Source: Amoebidium appalachense (lineage: Eukaryota > Ichthyosporea). From it: 64,000 nucleotides of DNA. Under the pieces are notes generated by a model that made no database searches, was not told the origin of the DNA, and saw only the letters and a program-made list of their open reading frames with translations. The stretch lies in the NCBI GenBank assembly GCA_963693365.1, contig CAVNZM010000009.1:4836001-4900000 (forward strand), written 5' to 3'. The translations under genes were made by a program, and so were the position numbers. This document shows, piece after piece, positions 63,263-64,000 of this stretch (its first letter is position 1; each line of letters begins with the position of its first letter).

Positions 63263-64000
63263 GGGGGGGGGGGGGGGGGGATTGTTTCGGACTTAGACAG
63301 ACATACAGAAGCTGCTTATCCTTTCTTTGGCAACACCCGGTGTTGCATGAATATAGATTGAAAACAACTTATCAAACGGCCCCTGTGTCTCGATGCTCCG
63401 GCCTGAATCACAGATCACAGATTTTGACTGAGCAGTGGCAAGGCTGAGCTCAATACGGCAACCGCAATGTACAGAACTTCGTATCACAAGATTCTAGGTG
63501 CATACAGACCAATACTGGGAGTGAACCGTGTCCAACACAGGAAGATACAAGTCCACATCCAGCTAAATGTCAGCTAGTAAGAACTACAAGAACCTGAAAT
63601 CTTGATGATGCATGGATGAGGGAAAAAATGGAAACAAACTGAGACACCCCTGTCCGGCTCACGGTCGTGTGGGTACTGTGTTAACACTGTGAGTGTGTGT
63701 GTTTGTGTGTATGTGTGTGTGTGTGTAGGGGCGCACTCGACTCACATAGCCATAAGAACAGCATGGGTCTGAAACCTGACGCCAATTTCGAACTCATAGG
63801 AGCTATTTGACATGCACATGCATTTGTTACAAAAAAAAGCTTACATGCTACTACGTTTCAGATTTTTATTGCATACATGCACCTGTCTATAATCGAGTAC
63901 GTGTGTTTGCTGAGTTTGCAAGGTGTGTACACGGAAACAGGCTGACGGGAGGGAGGGAACGTGAGAATGAGGAGGGAGAGAGTTGGAGTGTGTGTGTGTG
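63263..64000. other. Right end of the window, no gene recognised
   Basis: A - strand frame at 63293-63487 (64 codons) is the longest in unique sequence but matches no family I know. A short GT tract lies at 63690-63728. Nothing else is defensible. Confidence 0.35.

Overview
This is nuclear DNA from an intron-rich eukaryote. Genes are split into short exons (20-250 bases, plus one exon of about 4 kb) with GT-AG introns. The introns and spacers are packed with (CA/GT)n, (CT/GA)n and long poly-G/poly-C tracts. The recognisable proteins (pyruvate kinase, PYM, AAG-type DNA glycosylase, a TFIIIC WD40 subunit) look opisthokont-like. A protist holozoan such as an ichthyosporean would fit, but that is a low-confidence guess. 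I saw no bacterial, organellar, viral, tRNA, rRNA or CRISPR sequence.

Layout. At 1-2294 (+) lie the last two exons of a pyruvate kinase gene. At 2295-10166 there is repeat-rich spacer with a very long CA-type microsatellite (about 4570-5625) and a hAT-like MITE (8366-8681). At 10167-12967 (+) a three-exon gene encodes a 720-residue secreted, single-pass membrane glycoprotein with a furin-like site before its membrane segment. At 14965-19698 (-) a three-exon gene encodes PYM, the exon-junction-complex disassembly factor. About 400 bases away and divergent, an intronless gene at 20099-21352 (+) encodes a 3-methyladenine DNA glycosylase. From 61932 down to 23478 (-) I can thread one very large gene of about 33 exons.

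The large gene is the main result. Its exons join in consistent phase into a predicted protein of about 2,400 residues. In order it carries three Tudor-like modules, a PHD finger, a giant Lys/Glu-rich exon with about ten AT-hooks, a further AT-hook, two C2H2 zinc fingers, and a WD40 propeller resembling the TFIIIC subunit GTF3C2/TFC6. If transcripts confirm it, a histone-mark reader and DNA-binding module would be fused to a core RNA polymerase III factor. I know of no such architecture, although I could not search databases.

Other patterns are worth checking. Many introns begin with a donor followed closely by poly-C and end in (CA)n-AG. Several introns carry tandem duplications that start at a splice site. 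Repeat families recur in introns in one orientation relative to transcription. There are also two probable splice-site anomalies (a GC donor and a missing AG acceptor), two foldback elements, and an apparent excess of CCAATC/GATTGG.
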